DNA from: Phytoseiulus persimilis
Lineage: Eukaryota > Arthropoda > Arachnida > Mesostigmata > Phytoseiidae
NCBI GenBank assembly: GCA_037576195.1
Contig: CM075104.1
Location: forward strand, 20,786,211-20,850,210
DNA: 64,000 nt
Direction: 5' to 3'
The notes beneath the pieces are model-generated. The model saw only the letters and a program-made list of their open reading frames with translations, was not told the DNA's origin and searched no databases. Position numbers and translations under genes: made by a program. Within the stretch, counting starts at the first letter, position 1. Each line of letters starts with the position of its first letter. Positions 62,036 through 64,000 of this stretch are shown here, in pieces.

Positions 62036-62628
62036 AATTTTGGACGAGTTTGGGTGCCCGAACTTCAAGAGTCCAGCTAGACGAGTTCGATTTTGGAGCG
62101 CTGAAAATAACTATCCGAGATCATGTCCTTCAACGATTTGGATCCATACCTTCGGACCGCGTGTAAGATCATCCAAAGCTGCTGTGGCGATCTTGGCTGG
62201 TTCCGAACCTACCGCAGTCAGCTCCGGTACGTTTTGATATGAGCGAATCCTGGCTGGAATCTCATACCTTCACAATCTGCTGCCGGAAAAATGTGATGCA
62301 TCAAAAGGTGCTGAAAATAGGCTGAGTGCTAGGATTTTCGCAGAATCCGTTTTGGCTCCAGCAGATCAGTGCCTTCTTTCTTCCTGAAATAGGTTCGTCT
62401 GGTCCGCTTCCATCCTCAGACTCGCTCGATCCCTGAATCGAGAACCGACATCAGCGGGCTGCCGGAAAAGCCGGCTGCGGATCACCCTCGTTTCCAGCCG
62501 CTCCATGTGTTCTTGGCACTATTCCGTTCACCTCGTTCGAGATAGTCCTCGCCTCCTCAGCAGAGAAGAGCCTGGAACATGACGTATTCCGACAAGTCCT
62601 TAGCAATCATGACTAGCGATATTGTTAA

Positions 62629-63071
62629 CTTATAGCTTTATTCGGAGAGGGTGCCAATGGTTTGACGAATAACCCAAATTTGAAATATGAGTACGATCGG
62701 TTCTTGCTTTCCAACCTGACACGGGTACGCTGGCATTTGGGGTCTCGACCTGATTTTGTAAAGAACCTTACTCTATGGAAAGGAAGCGAGGAGGCTGAAG
62801 AGTGTCAGATTGTTGATCTCATTCGAATCCGACTCAAATCCCTCGAAATCAGGAACTAGTGGCGAATCCGCCAACGTTCTCCAACGTTGCCGGCTCGAAT
62901 TATTCCATTCCCTTGATCGATCCAGCTGCTGCGCTCATGCTTCTCCGAGGGACTTCAGGTTATCCAAACCTGAGGAACCCAACTTTTTTCGGAACGACAT
63001 CACTGAGCTGTTTCCTGCTTCGAGCCCAGAAGCTGCGAACGGCTCCCGCTGGGATGGCGGAGCCCGAGTAG
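62629..63071 (+). pseudogene. Coding-like fragment in two successive frames
   Basis: From 62629 a frame with no early ATG reads LIALFGEGANGLTNNPNLKY, then YDRFLLSNLTRVRWHLGS, down to a stop at 62857-62859. Overlapping that stop, the second frame continues with VANPPTFSNVAGSNYSIPL and LRGTSGYPNLRNPTFFGTT to 63071. Both parts look natural and the switch sits at a single point, so one frameshift in an old coding sequence explains it best. No family is recognised. It may belong to the degraded elements of this region. Confidence 0.3.
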
Positions 63072-64000
63072 CACCCTCTTAAAGCTCTGTTGTCCTCTCA
63101 CCTCTGGTCAGGCAGACCTTATTGTGAATTGACACCGACTGCCGGCATCTGGTTACACAGTAATACCGTCCACCCAGCATCGAGTGCTGTTGGTTGCCAA
63201 TGACGAGAATCCCTGCCTCAGTACGGCTAGTTGAATCCGACGTTCGATTGGAAGCGCTCAACCAAGGGGCGCCGAGCTGTAAGAATCGACGGAACCCGAA
63301 AGCGTCGACCGTGAGGAAGATTGAAAATTTTGCTCAGTGTAGCTAGTTTGTTTGGAGAGGTGTGTGGTGAACCAATTTCTTCGTCAAACGCGAGCCTTGA
63401 CCGTACCAATTCTGCTCTCGATTCTCGAACAGACACGTCCTCGCGGTTTCACCCAAACGATTTCCGCCGCGAGCTGATCTGCTCGACAATCTGTAAAACG
63501 GTAATGACATCACATCCTCAATGAATCGCGTAGAATGCCGACACTCCCTTCATAGCGGAGGAAGCCCCGCGAGTTCAGTCCGGTGCCCCCGGACCCGATC
63601 AACTACCCGGAGCTCCTCGCGATTCGTACGTGCTCACTATACCATATAACGTATAAAATTTTACGAGCCGAAGCTACCGGGGAGAGTCCTCGAACCGATG
63701 ACGAGCGATGCGATGGTTTTCGTGTGTCGAGAACTCATCCACCCTCTCTTCTTCTGCTCATATCCCTCGATAGGATGATCCGATTCTGAAAATTTTCGAT
63801 CGGTAGCTGGGAGGATAGCGCATCCTATTCTCTCCCGTTTGCGTGAATCGATCGAGAATCTCATCTCCCTAGAGCGGGTCAGAGATTCCTTTCAGTTTCT
63901 TTCTCCCAGGTCGGAAAGCTGGAGTTGCTCGGCTTTCGGGTGTTTCTCGCTTTAAAGAATGTGATTGACGAACGATTTACTCGAAGTGAGCGGAAAAAAT

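Larger units (their letters stand above)
50151..64000. other. Broken coding-like fragments; possible decayed mobile elements
   Basis: I recognise no intact gene. The texture changes: tetranucleotide tracts vanish and short frames with natural-looking amino acid order occur on both strands, often stopping and continuing in another frame. Examples on the minus strand are 53308-53790, 54768-55133, 55546-55752, 56086-56469, 58976-59224 and 59951-60475. On the plus strand they are 61325-61445, 61492-61776 and 62629-63071. The 59.2-59.0 kb piece (ending LADGLSIVDLSRR) faintly recalls the RNase H/integrase spacer of BEL/Pao or gypsy elements, but no catalytic motif, zinc knuckle or LTR pair could be matched. 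Decay of transposons is the simplest reading. Confidence 0.3.

Overview
The window looks like nuclear DNA of a eukaryote, most probably a small-genome arthropod. One gene is clearly split by short GT-AG introns. CpG (especially TCGA, CTCGAG) is plentiful rather than depleted. There are many microsatellites and no operons, ribosome-binding sites or bacterial gene packing. The balanced base composition and the CELF protein type would fit a mite such as a phytoseiid, but that is a guess from composition, not a demonstrated identity.

One gene is firmly identified. On the minus strand at about 24.55-22.27 kb lie the last exons of a CELF/Bruno-family RNA-binding protein. I could build a phase-consistent five-exon model: a Q/H-rich linker exon, two short linker exons, an exon ending in the RNP2 strand of the third RRM, and a terminal exon carrying RNP1 and the stop. 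A poly(A) signal lies about 0.4 kb past the stop. RRM1 and RRM2 were not found, so they are either more than about 39 kb upstream or absent from a short isoform.

A second, unrecognised gene probably ends on the plus strand at 7491-7785. This is a last exon with a textbook acceptor and a Cys-rich C-terminus that recalls secreted cystine-knot cytokines. Weaker coding candidates are ORFs at 760-1107, 2911-3219, 13054-13245, 38541-38855 and 42954-43760.

The rest is mostly non-coding. From 0 to 50 kb it is rich in short repeats: period-4 degenerate tracts of CCGN/CTGN type, CAG/CGG/GTT triplet runs, and G or C homopolymers of up to 18. From about 50 to 64 kb the texture changes: tetranucleotide tracts disappear and protein-like but broken reading frames occur on both strands, as expected of decayed mobile elements, although no diagnostic motif could be matched. 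I saw no convincing tRNA, rRNA, CRISPR array or intact transposon.
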